Shown here piece after piece: positions 7,599-17,145 of a stretch of DNA of 64,000 nt. Position 1 is the stretch's first letter; each line of letters opens with the position of its first letter. The DNA is from Sphingobium amiense. GTDB lineage: Bacteria > Pseudomonadota > Alphaproteobacteria > Sphingomonadales > Sphingomonadaceae. Position numbers and translations under genes: made by a program. The stretch spans positions 186,001 through 250,000 of the forward strand of contig NZ_AP018664.1 of the NCBI RefSeq assembly GCF_003967075.1. The letters are read 5' to 3'. The notes under the pieces are model-generated. The model did no database searches and was not told the origin of the DNA. It saw only the letters and a program-made list of their open reading frames with translations.

Positions 7599-10181
7599 AT
7601 CCTGTTCCTCAAGCGTTGTTCTGACGTGTTTGAGCAGCAGCGGGACAAAATCCTCAAGGAGCAACGGGTACAGGGGCGGTCTGAAGCTGAGGCTCTGCAG
7701 CGGGCAGATCATCCGTCTTCATACGAGAAGTCGTTCTTTGTTCCGCCCGTAGCCCGATGGACGAGGCTACTGAATGATGTTCATTCCAATGTCGCGAATG
7801 AGCTTAACAAGGCGCTGCTTGGGCTGGAAAACGCCAACCACCAGGCGTTGTCCGGTGTTCTCGGTCACATCAATTTCGCGCGTAAAGTCGGCGAATCTGA
7901 AATCCCCGACGAGAAGCTGCGGCGCCTCATCAGCCACTTCAACAAGTACCGGCTACTGGACGAGGATTTCGAGTTTCCCGACCTCTTGGGTGCTGCTTAC
8001 GAGTATCTCATTAGCGAATTCGCTGACTCTGCCGGCAAGAAGGCTGGCGAGTTTTACACCCCAAGAGGGGTTGTGCAGCTCATGGTGCGTATCCTCGATC
8101 CGCAGGGCGGCACATCGCTCTATGACCCGACCTGTGGCAGTGGTGGCATGTTGAACCAGGGGAACGAGTACGCCCTTCAACACGGTGGACCTCGGCTGCG
8201 CCTCTATGGACAGGAAGATAACGGGGCCGTCTGGGCAATTTGCCGGATGAACCTGCTGCTCCATGGCGTTCCCGACGCCGACATCCGAAATGGCGACACG
8301 CTGCTCGAACCGAAGCACATCGAGGACGGCCGCCTGATGCGCTTCGACCGTGTGATCGCCAATCCGCCTTTCAGCCAGAACTATACCAAGCGCGGCATCC
8401 AGTTCGGCGACCGCTTCCGCTTCGGCTGGTGCCCGACGACTGGCAAGAAAGCCGACCTGATGTTCGCACAGCATATGCTGGCGAGCCTCAAGCAGAACGG
8501 TAAGATGGCGGTTGTAATGCCCCACGGCGTACTGTTCCGCGGTGGGGAAGAGAAGAAGATCAGGATTGCCCTTCTCAAGGACGATTGCATCGAAGCGGTC
8601 ATCGGTCTGCCCCAGAATCTTTTCTACGGAACCGGCATCCCGGCCTGTGTCCTGATAATGCGCCATCCGGACGGCAAGCCTAATGCGCACAAAGGCAAGG
8701 TACTTTTCATCAATGCCGACCGTGAATATCGCGAAGGCCGTGCGCAGAATTTCATCGATCCGGAGCACATCGAGAAGATTGTGAGCGCCTATGACGCCTT
8801 CGCGGACGTGCCTGGCTTCGCGGCCGTGGTCGACAACAAGACCATCATCGATGACGAAGCCGGAAACCTGAATATCCGTCGCTACTCCGACAGCAGCCCA
8901 CCGCCAGAACCGCATGACGTGCGCGCGCACCTTCATGGCGGTGTGCCAAAGCGCGAGATTGAAGCCATCCGTCCTCAGGCGCTTGCGCAGGGCTTCGATG
9001 TCGGCGCGCCGTTTTCCGACCGCGACTCCGACTACGCCGAATTCTCCGCCATTGTGGCGAAGCGGGCCGACATCCGTGCATTGGTGGAAGCAGATGCTGG
9101 TGTCGCTACCCGAGCCGAAGAGATGATGGGCGCCTTTGATATGTGGTGGGCTTCGGCACAGACAGGGTTGGTAAACCTGCCAAAGACCAAGCGCCTCATG
9201 CCGCTGCGGCGGGAGCTGCTTGACAGTTTCGAGCCGGCCATGCTTCCGGTGGGCTGCGTCGATCGCTATGCGTTGATGGGCGCCATCGCGGGCTGGTGGG
9301 ACGAAATCCGCTATGAGCTGCGCGTCATCGTCGAGAACGGGTTCGCCGAGCTCGTCGACGGCTGGGTCGATACGCTCCGCTCCGCGCTCGAAGACGAAGA
9401 GGCCGACGACGACGAGGACAGCGACGTCAAGAAGACCGTGAAGGTGACGCTGGAGGAGCTGCTCGCGCATCCCTTCGTGCGGCACCGGATGGCCGACTAT
9501 GTGACCCAACTCTCTGCGGCGCAGGCTGAGGTGGAACGCATCAAGGCCGAGAAGGAAGCTTGGGAAACCGGCGAGGGAGTCGAAGGTGCCGAGGATTGGA
9601 TGGACGGGGCCGAGGAAGGCGCTACGCTCCCCAAGGTGCTGGAGAAGCGCCGCAAGGATCTGCGCGCCGAAATGGGCGAGGATGACAAGCGCCGCAAAGA
9701 GCTGGTGAAGACCACGCCCGCCGGAAAGCCCTCCAAGGGCTCGATCGACTGGATGCGGGCTCAGGGCATGGACGTTCGTGAGTCCGAGGCCGAGCTCGCC
9801 GATCTCTATCGCCGGCTCGCGCCGCTGGTCGAGGAGGCAGAGACCATCAACGCCATGCTCGCCCCCTATGAGGCGATCAAGGAGGAGTTGAAGGCGGCGC
9901 GCGTGACACTGCGGCGGCTGAAGGCGGCTTTCGTCGAGCGGCTGACGGCGGCGCGCGCCGAGCTCGACAAGGACGACTGCCGTGACTTGGTGCTCACCAT
10001 CGACCGCGAGCGGCTCTTCGAGCGGCTCGAGCGCGCCCGTGTGCGTCGGGTGGGGGGCATGGTCACCGGCCTCGAACGCCTTTGGGACAAGTATCGGACT
10101 AGCCTCAAGCGCATCGAACGGCGAAGGGCTGACGCGACGTCGCGGCTCGACAGCTACCTGGAGGAACTCAGGTATGCCTAG
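7551..10181 (+). CDS. hsdM: HsdM, type I restriction-modification methyltransferase (5' end replaced by IS)
   Basis: Residues after the IS continue LFLKRCSDVFEQQRDKI. N6-adenine methylase motifs are present: motif I DPTCGSGGM (about residue 211 of the reconstructed protein) and motif IV NPPF (290-293). The reconstructed HsdM is 895 aa. That is far longer than the ~500 aa norm, because of an extra C-terminal half with an acidic stretch (about 9400-9420) and long charged helices (9500-10150). An ATG at 7551, inside the IS right end, is in frame with this remnant and could yield an N-truncated product lacking the first 37 residues. The stop overlaps hsdS by 8 bp. Confidence 0.9.
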   Translation: MAHGHSRNYTTLTDATILFLKRCSDVFEQQRDKILKEQRVQGRSEAEALQRADHPSSYEKSFFVPPVARWTRLLNDVHSNVANELNKALLGLENANHQALSGVLGHINFARKVGESEIPDEKLRRLISHFNKYRLLDEDFEFPDLLGAAYEYLISEFADSAGKKAGEFYTPRGVVQLMVRILDPQGGTSLYDPTCGSGGMLNQGNEYALQHGGPRLRLYGQEDNGAVWAICRMNLLLHGVPDADIRNGDTLLEPKHIEDGRLMRFDRVIANPPFSQNYTKRGIQFGDRFRFGWCPTTGKKADLMFAQHMLASLKQNGKMAVVMPHGVLFRGGEEKKIRIALLKDDCIEAVIGLPQNLFYGTGIPACVLIMRHPDGKPNAHKGKVLFINADREYREGRAQNFIDPEHIEKIVSAYDAFADVPGFAAVVDNKTIIDDEAGNLNIRRYSDSSPPPEPHDVRAHLHGGVPKREIEAIRPQALAQGFDVGAPFSDRDSDYAEFSAIVAKRADIRALVEADAGVATRAEEMMGAFDMWWASAQTGLVNLPKTKRLMPLRRELLDSFEPAMLPVGCVDRYALMGAIAGWWDEIRYELRVIVENGFAELVDGWVDTLRSALEDEEADDDEDSDVKKTVKVTLEELLAHPFVRHRMADYVTQLSAAQAEVERIKAEKEAWETGEGVEGAEDWMDGAEEGATLPKVLEKRRKDLRAEMGEDDKRRKELVKTTPAGKPSKGSIDWMRAQGMDVRESEAELADLYRRLAPLVEEAETINAMLAPYEAIKEELKAARVTLRRLKAAFVERLTAARAELDKDDCRDLVLTIDRERLFERLERARVRRVGGMVTGLERLWDKYRTSLKRIERRRADATSRLDSYLEELRYA

Positions 10182-11406
10182 AACCGTCGTATCCGATCTG
10201 GTCGAACTCGTCGCTGACAAGCAGGTCGCAGACCGGATGAAGCCCGAGGCTTACATCGGACTTGAGCATATTCCCGAGCGAGCCATTCGCATCGAGCGGG
10301 TCGGCGACACCGAAACCATTCGCGGTATGTGCGTCCGCTTTCGCGAAGGCGACATATTGTTCGGAAAGCTGAGGCCGAACCTGCGCAAAAGTGTTCTGGC
10401 CCCGATCGAAGGTTTGGGATCCACAGAAATACTCGTTCTCCGTCCTAAGCCCGGTGTGGATTCATCATTCGCCGGTCATGTTCTGCGCTCCGAGACCGTT
10501 TTTTTCGAAACAGAAAGAATGACGGAAGGCACGCGGATGCCTCGGACATCCTGGAGGACGCTCTCAGGGATCGAGGTGTTCGCACCAACAGAATCACACG
10601 CGCAGAAGATGATCGCAGACATCCTCGACGCAATCGACGACACGACTCTCGAAACGGACGCAGTGATCGAAAAGCTGCGCACCATCCACATTGGTATCAT
10701 CGACGACCTGCTGACACGTGGTCTGGCTAATGACGGCACTCCCCGGGAACCTTCCACCCTTGCTGAGACGGAAGTCGGCCTTCGGCCAGGAACATGGACG
10801 GTAGCGAACCTGGGGCGCTTCGTCGTCGGTGCCGAGTATGGAACAAATCTGTCCTTGGGCGACAGCAGCTCGGGCATCCCCGTCCTCCGGATGAACAACA
10901 TCCAGGATGGTGAGTTCGATCTGTCCGATCTGAAGTATGCGCCGGCTCATTCGGTCGAGCGAATTCGGGTGCAGCGCAACGACGTCCTGTTCAACCGCAC
11001 TAACAGCTGGGAGCATGTGGGCAAGACAGCCATTTGGCGGCATAACGAACCTGGTCCCGCCTTTGCATCCTATCTCGTGCGCCTTCACTGTGGCGAAGAA
11101 CTGCTGCCCGAGTTTCTTCACCTCTGGCTGAACTGGGCGCCGGTCCAACGCGCCATCCGGCGGTTCGCGACTCCGGGTGTTCAGCAGGTCAACATCAATC
11201 CGACAAACCTGCGGCGGGCGTTGATTGCGGTCCCGGACACCTTGGACGAACAGCGCGCCATCATCGAACGCGTGAATGGTGTCTCCGCGGCCATTGAAGT
11301 TCACCGTCGTGAGCGCGCCAAGCTCGTATCCCTTCGCGAAGGGCTGCGTGATGATCTTCTCAGTGGTCGCAAGCCTGTGGCTGCCATTCGGGAGGTGGCC
11401 GAATGA
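10174..11406 (+). CDS. hsdS: HsdS, type I restriction-modification specificity subunit
   Basis: 410 aa, with two target-recognition halves. The first (about 1-185) contains GDILFGKLRPNLRK and ends in the helix DAIDDTTLETDAVIEKLRTI. The second (about 205-400) contains IPVLRMNNIQDGEFD, NDVLFNRTNSWEHVGKT and a closing helix REGLRDDLLSGR. This two-fold architecture reads the two halves of a bipartite DNA site. The start overlaps the hsdM stop (ATGCCTAG) and the stop overlaps hsdR (ATGA). It is the only type I subunit here without an insertion. Confidence 0.92.
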   Translation: MPRTVVSDLVELVADKQVADRMKPEAYIGLEHIPERAIRIERVGDTETIRGMCVRFREGDILFGKLRPNLRKSVLAPIEGLGSTEILVLRPKPGVDSSFAGHVLRSETVFFETERMTEGTRMPRTSWRTLSGIEVFAPTESHAQKMIADILDAIDDTTLETDAVIEKLRTIHIGIIDDLLTRGLANDGTPREPSTLAETEVGLRPGTWTVANLGRFVVGAEYGTNLSLGDSSSGIPVLRMNNIQDGEFDLSDLKYAPAHSVERIRVQRNDVLFNRTNSWEHVGKTAIWRHNEPGPAFASYLVRLHCGEELLPEFLHLWLNWAPVQRAIRRFATPGVQQVNINPTNLRRALIAVPDTLDEQRAIIERVNGVSAAIEVHRRERAKLVSLREGLRDDLLSGRKPVAAIREVAE

Positions 11407-13292
11407 CCCAGCTGGACCGCCTGGATGAGCTGAATGTCGTCGAACGCCCGCTGCTGCGCCAACTGGGCGCCATGGGCTGGCGCCATGTCGATGGCGCCGA
11501 TGAAGACCCGTCCAGCGGCCGCAAGGACTTTCATCTGCTCGGCCGTACCGATTTTCAGCACACGCTGCTGCGCGACCAGCTGGAGGCCGCGCTGCGCCGC
11601 CTGAACTGCAACGGCGATGGTTCCGAATGGCTGGATGACCGCCGCATCGATCAGGCGATCTCGCAATTAGAGCGGCCGACGGCGAGGGATTTCATCGCGA
11701 TCAACGAGGAACTGCACGATAAGATCGTGCGCGGCGTGAATGTCTCCGGCCCCGACGGTGAACACGAGCGTCGCGTGCGGTTCGTCGGCTTCGAGCCGGA
11801 TGATGAAAATGATTTCATCGCGGTGAACCAGTTCCGCGTGGACCCGCCTGGTGCCACTGGCGTGTCCGGATTCATCGTGCCGGACGTCGTGCTTTTCGTT
11901 AACGGCCTGCCGTTGGTGGTGATCGAGGCCAAGAGCCCCGCCGTCACCGACCCGATCGCCACGGCCATCGACCAGATGCGCCGCTATGCCAATCGCCGCT
12001 TTCCCGAGAAGAATGAGGGCGCGGAGCGGCTGTTCTGGACGAACCAGCTTCTGGTCGCCACCGACTATTACGACGCGCGTTTCGGTTCCGTCACGGCCCG
12101 GCCTGACGATTTCCTGCCGTGGCGCTCGGTCAAGCCGATCGGCATCGAGCATACGCGCGCCGCCAATGACGAGGTCTGCCGCGAGATCGGCAAGGCGCCC
12201 GGTACGGAATTGGTGCAGCAGGAGGTGCTCGCCGCCGGTCTTCTGCGGCCGGCGTATCTGCTCGACGCGATGCGCTCGTTCACCGTCTTTATGACGACGG
12301 ACGATGGCGTTCGGATCAAGGTCGTTCCCCGCTATCAGCAGTTCCGGTCTGTCCATATCGCGCTTAACCGGCTGCGCGAGGGCAAAACGCGCCGCCAGGA
12401 TGGCATGACGGATCGACGGGGCGGCATCATCTGGCACACCCAGGGCTCCGGGAAGAGCCTGACCATGGTGTTCCTGGTCAAGAAACTGCGGACACTCCCG
12501 GAGCTTCGGCGGTTCAAGGTGGTCGTGGTCACGGACCGCACCGATCTCGAGGACCAACTGTCGAAGACTGCGAAGCTCGCCGGTCAGGTGATGCGGGTTG
12601 CGCGGAATGCCGACGGCGCGAAGGCGCATCTGGGCCGCCAAGAACCTGACTTGGTATTCGTGATGATCCAGAAGCTGCAAGAGAGGAACGGCGGCGGTGA
12701 CGAGCAGGAAATCGTATTTGCTGCCGAGAATGACGAGCGTCAGGCTGTGGAGAATGATGCGCTTCTCCCGGCAAAGTCCGCTCAGCTGCGTCCGAGCAAG
12801 CTGGTTGCGAAGATCGGCGAGCGACAGGCCTTCCCCGTCTTGAACGAGAGTGATGACGTCCTGGTCCTCATCGACGAGGCGCACCGGTCGCACACAAGCG
12901 GGCTGCACCAGAATCTTCTGGACGCCCTGCCGAACGCTGCGCGGATCGGCTTCACCGGAACCCCGATCGAGGAGAAAAGCAAGAAGAAGACCAGGGAGAT
13001 CTTCGGCACCTACATTGACCGTTACCTGCTTCGGGATGCCGAGGCTGACGGCGCGATCGTAAAGATCCTCTACGAGGGGCGCGAACTGAAAGCCGATGTG
13101 ACCGACAAGGGCACGCTGGATGGACTGTTCGATGCGACCTTCGTCGGGAAGTCTTCCGAGGAGCGGGAGGCGATCAAGGATCGCTATGCGACGCGCGCAC
13201 GCGTTCTGAATGCCGCCGACCCGTTGAAGGCCAAGGCGATAGACGTACTCCGGCACTACATCGTCGCCCGTGAAAAACTCGTAACCTGCTGA
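11403..13292 (+). CDS. hsdR: HsdR N-terminal part (restriction/translocase subunit), truncated by IS5-family element
   Basis: The host sequence runs to 13264 and the open frame ends 28 bases inside the IS. The nuclease core is D161...E175-A-K177 (PDVVLF and VVIEAKSP). The translocase has Walker A TQGSGKSL (K351) and a DEAH box (491-494, VLIDEAHRSH), followed by FTGTPIEEK. Joining 13264 to 14915 restores VLRHYIVNILPNDLKAQL in frame and gives a 1128-aa protein, normal for HsdR. This part lacks the C-terminal motor motifs and the HsdM-binding helices, so restriction is presumably lost. Confidence 0.9.
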   Translation: MTQLDRLDELNVVERPLLRQLGAMGWRHVDGADEDPSSGRKDFHLLGRTDFQHTLLRDQLEAALRRLNCNGDGSEWLDDRRIDQAISQLERPTARDFIAINEELHDKIVRGVNVSGPDGEHERRVRFVGFEPDDENDFIAVNQFRVDPPGATGVSGFIVPDVVLFVNGLPLVVIEAKSPAVTDPIATAIDQMRRYANRRFPEKNEGAERLFWTNQLLVATDYYDARFGSVTARPDDFLPWRSVKPIGIEHTRAANDEVCREIGKAPGTELVQQEVLAAGLLRPAYLLDAMRSFTVFMTTDDGVRIKVVPRYQQFRSVHIALNRLREGKTRRQDGMTDRRGGIIWHTQGSGKSLTMVFLVKKLRTLPELRRFKVVVVTDRTDLEDQLSKTAKLAGQVMRVARNADGAKAHLGRQEPDLVFVMIQKLQERNGGGDEQEIVFAAENDERQAVENDALLPAKSAQLRPSKLVAKIGERQAFPVLNESDDVLVLIDEAHRSHTSGLHQNLLDALPNAARIGFTGTPIEEKSKKKTREIFGTYIDRYLLRDAEADGAIVKILYEGRELKADVTDKGTLDGLFDATFVGKSSEEREAIKDRYATRARVLNAADPLKAKAIDVLRHYIVAREKLVTC

Positions 13293-14904
13293 TCTGGTTT
13301 TGGAAAATTGACATTTAAAGTATCGGAGATCGCAAGGTTCTGGCCGGTTTTGTGGAAAACCTTGCGAATTTGCGCGCGCCCGCACGTAGGGGCTGGCGCA
13401 TGGCGGCGCGGCGTGATTCATTTGGTGGATCGAAGGAGCGCCGCGATGCCGCCGAAGAAACCAGGCCTTTCGGAATTCGAACTGTTCCGGATGCTGCTGA
13501 CCAACATGATCAACATGAGCCACCCGCTGGTGAAGGTGGCGAACGAGATCGACTGGACGCGCTTCGATGCGGCCTGGGGCAAGTTCTACCATGAGAAGAA
13601 GGGTCGCCCGGGTCTGCCGACCCGGCTGATGGCGGGGCTGCATCTGCTCAAGCATATGCACGGACTATCCGATGAGGAGGTGTGCGCCAGGTGGGTTGAA
13701 AATCCGTATTGGCAGTACTTCTGCGGCGAGGAGTATTTTCGCTTGTCGCTGGTGTTCGATCGCTCCTCGATGACCCGCTGGCGGGGCCGGATCGGCCCGG
13801 ACGAGCTCGAGCTGATGCTGGCCGAAACCCTGCGGGTGGCGATGGCGAGCGGCGCGCTGAGCCCGCAAGCCTGCGAGCGGATCACGGTCGACACCACGGT
13901 GCAGACCAAGGCGGTGGCGCATCCGACCGACGCGCACCTCCTGCTGCGGGCGATGGAGCACGTCTGCCGGCTCGCGAGGAAGCACGGGCTGAAACTGCGC
14001 CAGTCGTTCCTGCGGCTCGGCCGGGAAGCGCGCCGCGAGGTGGCCCGGCTGATCCACGGCAAGGGCCACAAGCAGGCCCTGCGACACTTGCGCAAGATGC
14101 GCACCTGGCTCGGGCGGCTGACGCGCGATGTCGGTCGCAAGATCGAGGCGCTGGGCGAGGACGGAGCTGATATCGCCCAGGCCTTCGCCGAGACGCTCGA
14201 GCTCGCCGAAAAGGTGCGAACCCAGCAGGCGAAGGACAAGAACAAGGTCTACGCGCTGCACGCGCCCGAGGTCGAGTGCATCGCCAAGGGCAAGGCGCGC
14301 ACCCGCTACGAATTTGGCGTGAAGACCTCGATCGCGGTGACCAACGCCCGAGCCAGGGGCGGCCAGTTCATCCTCGGCATGCATGCGCTGCCGGGCAATC
14401 CCTTCGACGGACACACGCTGACCGGCCAGATCGCACAGGTCGAGCGGATCACCGGCATCAAGGTGACCCGCGCATATGTCGATCGTGGCTACAAAGGGCA
14501 TGGCCACAAGGGCGAGGCTGAAGTTTACATCAGCCACACGCGGGGCATCACCTCGCCGACGATCAGACGCGAGTTGGGCAGGCGCAATGCCATCGAGCCG
14601 ATCATCGGCCACACCAAGGCCGACGGGCTACTCGAACGAAATCACCTCAAAGGCGCCGCCGGCGATGCGATCAACGCCATCCTCGTGGCCGCCGGCCACA
14701 ACTTGAGGCTGCTCATCGCATGGTTCGCCGCGCTTTTGCGCGCCATCTGCAGCCTATGGCTACTGCCGGAGCCCGCTCTCGCCCGCTGAGCGAGCCTTCT
14801 GCGCGTCCTGAGCGGCGCTTCGCGCCTTCAGCGACAATTATCCTGGCCGGTCCAGCAATCACGCTGCGACCGGCAAAATCTTCAAATCGCGTTGTTCACG
14901 GACG
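13265..14904 (+). mobile_element. IS5-family insertion sequence (about 1640 bp) in hsdR
   Basis: The ends were deduced from imperfect inverted repeats, CGCCCGTGAAAAAC (13265-13278) and, read inward at the right, CGTCCGTGAACAAC (14891-14904), matching at 12 of 14 positions. The flanks carry ACTACATCGT at 13255-13264 and 14905-14914, followed at each edge by a C, so the duplication is 10 or 11 bp. That is long for classical IS5 members (2-4 bp; IS903 group 9 bp), so subgroup placement is open. The single transposase gene is intact. Confidence 0.85.
13446..14789 (+). CDS. IS5-family transposase
   Basis: 447 aa, starting MPPKKPGLSEFELFRMLLTN at an ATG with GAAGGAG seven bases upstream. It shows an N-terminal domain (GRPGLPTRLMAGLHLLKHMHGLSD), the first catalytic Asp in ITVDTTVQTK, the second in TRAYVDRGYKGHG, and the Glu region NAIEPIIGHTKADGLLERN. 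These match IS5-type DDE enzymes of the kind found in rhizobia and sphingomonads. No frameshift is seen. Confidence 0.9.
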   Translation: MPPKKPGLSEFELFRMLLTNMINMSHPLVKVANEIDWTRFDAAWGKFYHEKKGRPGLPTRLMAGLHLLKHMHGLSDEEVCARWVENPYWQYFCGEEYFRLSLVFDRSSMTRWRGRIGPDELELMLAETLRVAMASGALSPQACERITVDTTVQTKAVAHPTDAHLLLRAMEHVCRLARKHGLKLRQSFLRLGREARREVARLIHGKGHKQALRHLRKMRTWLGRLTRDVGRKIEALGEDGADIAQAFAETLELAEKVRTQQAKDKNKVYALHAPEVECIAKGKARTRYEFGVKTSIAVTNARARGGQFILGMHALPGNPFDGHTLTGQIAQVERITGIKVTRAYVDRGYKGHGHKGEAEVYISHTRGITSPTIRRELGRRNAIEPIIGHTKADGLLERNHLKGAAGDAINAILVAAGHNLRLLIAWFAALLRAICSLWLLPEPALAR

Positions 14905-16439
14905 ACTACATCGTCAACATTCTCCCGAATGATCTGAAGGCGCAGCTCGTCGCCTCCAGCAGGGAATTGGCGGTCCAGTATGTCGATGCGCTGAACGACG
15001 CTCGCGACGAGATTGTCGTCGCCATTGAGGGCGCTGCGGACATCTTGAAGGATATCGCTCCTGAGGATGCGCAGAACGCCGGTGGAGATGTGGCGTTCCT
15101 GGCTACCGCGTTGCCTTACCTCGGAACCATCAAGACCCTGGAGTTTGCGGCTGTTATCTCAGTGGACCACAACGATCTGCCTCACCTGAAGGCATGGGGA
15201 GGCGCAACCGAGACCAAACAACGGATCGAGCGCTTCAAGAAGCCGCTTTCCCGAGACGGACTCGCGATCCTCGTTGTGAAGAGCAAGCTCCTCACCGGCT
15301 TCGACGCGAAGGTCGAGCAGGCGATGTACCTTGACCGGGCCATGGCGGGCGCTGAGCTATTGCAGGCCATCGCACGCACCAACCGCACGGCCGGAGAAGC
15401 GAAACGGTTTGGGATTGTCGTCGACTACTATGGGGTCGGAAAGAACCTGGCCGATGCGCTGGCGCTCTATGACGCCGAAGATCAGAGTGATCTGACAGGC
15501 GGGATCGGCAAGCCTGAAGAGCTGTTGCCTGAGCTTCGCCAAGCAAGGGATGCAGTCGTGAAGCAGTTCGCCGATGTTGGCATCACCCTCGGCACTGATC
15601 TGCAGGCTTACGTCGATGCGTGCGTGGGAAAGCTCAAGGATCAAAAGTTCCGGGCGCAGTTTCTTGTCCTGGTAAAGCGCTTAATCGGCTTGTTCGATAC
15701 GCTGATGCCGCGACCCGAAGCGAGGTCGTTCGCCAAGGACGTCAAGATTTTCGCCTTCATCGCAAAGGCTGCAGCGAACCTTTATCGGGATGGCACGCTG
15801 GATGTGCGTGGGGTGGCACACAAGGTCCAAGCAATGCTCGATGCCTTCATCGAGGCGCATGGTATTGATCCCAAGATCCCGCCCATTGAGATCCTCGATC
15901 CAAACTTTGCCGCAGAGGTTTCGCGCAAGAAGTCCGATCGTGCCAAGGCGGCCGACATGGAGAATGCTCTCCGTCACCACATTTCAATTTCGTTTGAAAA
16001 GGACCCCGCGAAGTTCAAGAGTCTCAGCGAACGACTTGAAGGTATACTGACCAGTCATCAAGACGGCTGGAACGAGATCGCCAGGCAGCTTCAGGCACTG
16101 ATCGATGAGGCCTTGGCTAGTTCATCCGCGCCATCCGCGTATCATGGGCTCGATCCCTACACAGAGGGCCCGATCTTCGGCATACTGCGGATGCGATACG
16201 GGAATGACGACCGGGACGCCGAGCTTGCGGAATTGGCTTCGGAAATTGTTCGGCACCTGTTGCAGGAGGCAGCTGTAGTTGGCTTTTGGGACAATCCAGT
16301 CGGGCAGGAGGAAGCGCGACGGTGGGTTTTCCGCCAGCTCGACAGCAGCAACCTGTTCCCTTTCGTCGAACTGGATGCAATTGCGGCTGATTGTATGGGG
16401 GTGGCGAGGTCCAATCGTTCGGGGTTCCGCCATGAGTGA
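14892..16439 (+). CDS. hsdR: HsdR C-terminal part, separated by IS5-family element
   Basis: The host sequence resumes at 14915 (NILPNDLKAQLVASSRELAV). The segment holds the second RecA-like motor domain: KSKLLTGFDAKVEQAMYLDR, then LLQAIARTNRTAGEAKRFG (motif VI region). It ends in the helical C-terminal domain that docks on HsdM. The frame is open to its natural stop. The only available start is a TTG at 14892, within the IS end. On its own this half has no nuclease and no Walker A. It overlaps the next gene by 8 bp. Confidence 0.9.
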   Translation: MFTDDYIVNILPNDLKAQLVASSRELAVQYVDALNDARDEIVVAIEGAADILKDIAPEDAQNAGGDVAFLATALPYLGTIKTLEFAAVISVDHNDLPHLKAWGGATETKQRIERFKKPLSRDGLAILVVKSKLLTGFDAKVEQAMYLDRAMAGAELLQAIARTNRTAGEAKRFGIVVDYYGVGKNLADALALYDAEDQSDLTGGIGKPEELLPELRQARDAVVKQFADVGITLGTDLQAYVDACVGKLKDQKFRAQFLVLVKRLIGLFDTLMPRPEARSFAKDVKIFAFIAKAAANLYRDGTLDVRGVAHKVQAMLDAFIEAHGIDPKIPPIEILDPNFAAEVSRKKSDRAKAADMENALRHHISISFEKDPAKFKSLSERLEGILTSHQDGWNEIARQLQALIDEALASSSAPSAYHGLDPYTEGPIFGILRMRYGNDDRDAELAELASEIVRHLLQEAAVVGFWDNPVGQEEARRWVFRQLDSSNLFPFVELDAIAADCMGVARSNRSGFRHE

Positions 16440-17145
16440 GACCATCTGCGTCGATGACCTCACGTTTCTCGTCAAGCGCAGCAGTCGGCGAAAGACAATT
16501 GGCCTTACAGTCGAGCGCGATGCGTCCCTTGTTGCTCACCTGCCTACGGATGCCGACATCGACGAGGCGCGGAAGCTTATCAAAACGAGACTGATTTGGA
16601 TTCACCAGAAGCTTTCTGGTCACAAAGGCGTGGGTCGGGAGACGATTTTTCGTCAGCCTGAGTTCGTTGATGGTGAGGGATTTTATTTTCTTGGGAAGCA
16701 TTTTCGCCTTAAACTCGTAGACGTCAATTCTGATGGGCCTCCAACTCCAACAATCCGCTTCGAAGGTGACCGTCTTTTGTTTCGGCGTGATCAGATTAAA
16801 TCAGGGTTAAAGCGAATAGAGGAGTACTACACTCGGGCTGCCAACCCATACTTGAATGAACTGGTCGATCGCTGGAAAGCGATAGTGCGCGTCAATCCTA
16901 ATAAGTACGTACAGATTATGGATTTGGGTTTCAGGTGGGGCTCATGCAGCTCTAACGCAAACTTGAATTTCCACTGGAGAACGATGCAGCTCCCTCCGCA
17001 GATAATCGAATATGTAGTAGTGCATGAGCTCGTACATCTAAAATATCCGGACCATTCAGAGTCATTTTGGTCAGACGTTCGAAGGGTGATGCCGTCATTC
17101 GCCGAAAGAAAGGAATGGCTCAGCGCAAAAGGTGGCGACCTCTAG
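16432..17145 (+). CDS. YgjP-like zinc metallopeptidase, type I RM-associated
   Basis: 237 aa. The C-terminal half has the gluzincin signature H198-E-L-V-H202, with a probable third ligand H208 in YPDHSESFW. It is preceded by RWGSCSS (169-174), the hallmark of the YgjP/DUF45 family. The start (ATGAGTGAG) overlaps the hsdR stop by 8 bp, so it belongs to the hsdMSR operon. Such peptidases often close type I RM operons; their substrate is not established. The second half is less GC-rich than the hsd genes. The gene appears intact. Confidence 0.88.
   Translation: MSETICVDDLTFLVKRSSRRKTIGLTVERDASLVAHLPTDADIDEARKLIKTRLIWIHQKLSGHKGVGRETIFRQPEFVDGEGFYFLGKHFRLKLVDVNSDGPPTPTIRFEGDRLLFRRDQIKSGLKRIEEYYTRAANPYLNELVDRWKAIVRVNPNKYVQIMDLGFRWGSCSSNANLNFHWRTMQLPPQIIEYVVVHELVHLKYPDHSESFWSDVRRVMPSFAERKEWLSAKGGDL

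Noticed and set aside
6795..10181. A single 1128-aa plus-strand frame spanning the transposase and hsdM
   Set aside because: Its first ~250 residues are the transposase region read in the wrong frame (Arg/Pro/His-rich). Only the part from the IS right end onward is HsdM.
7953..10220. 755-aa minus-strand open frame opposite hsdM
   Set aside because: It is antisense to a gene with clear methyltransferase motifs and has no domain or RBS; a product of high-GC codon bias.
11667..13661. 664-aa minus-strand open frame opposite hsdR
   Set aside because: Composition is that of the complement of hsdR and it runs into the IS5-family element; no recognisable domain.
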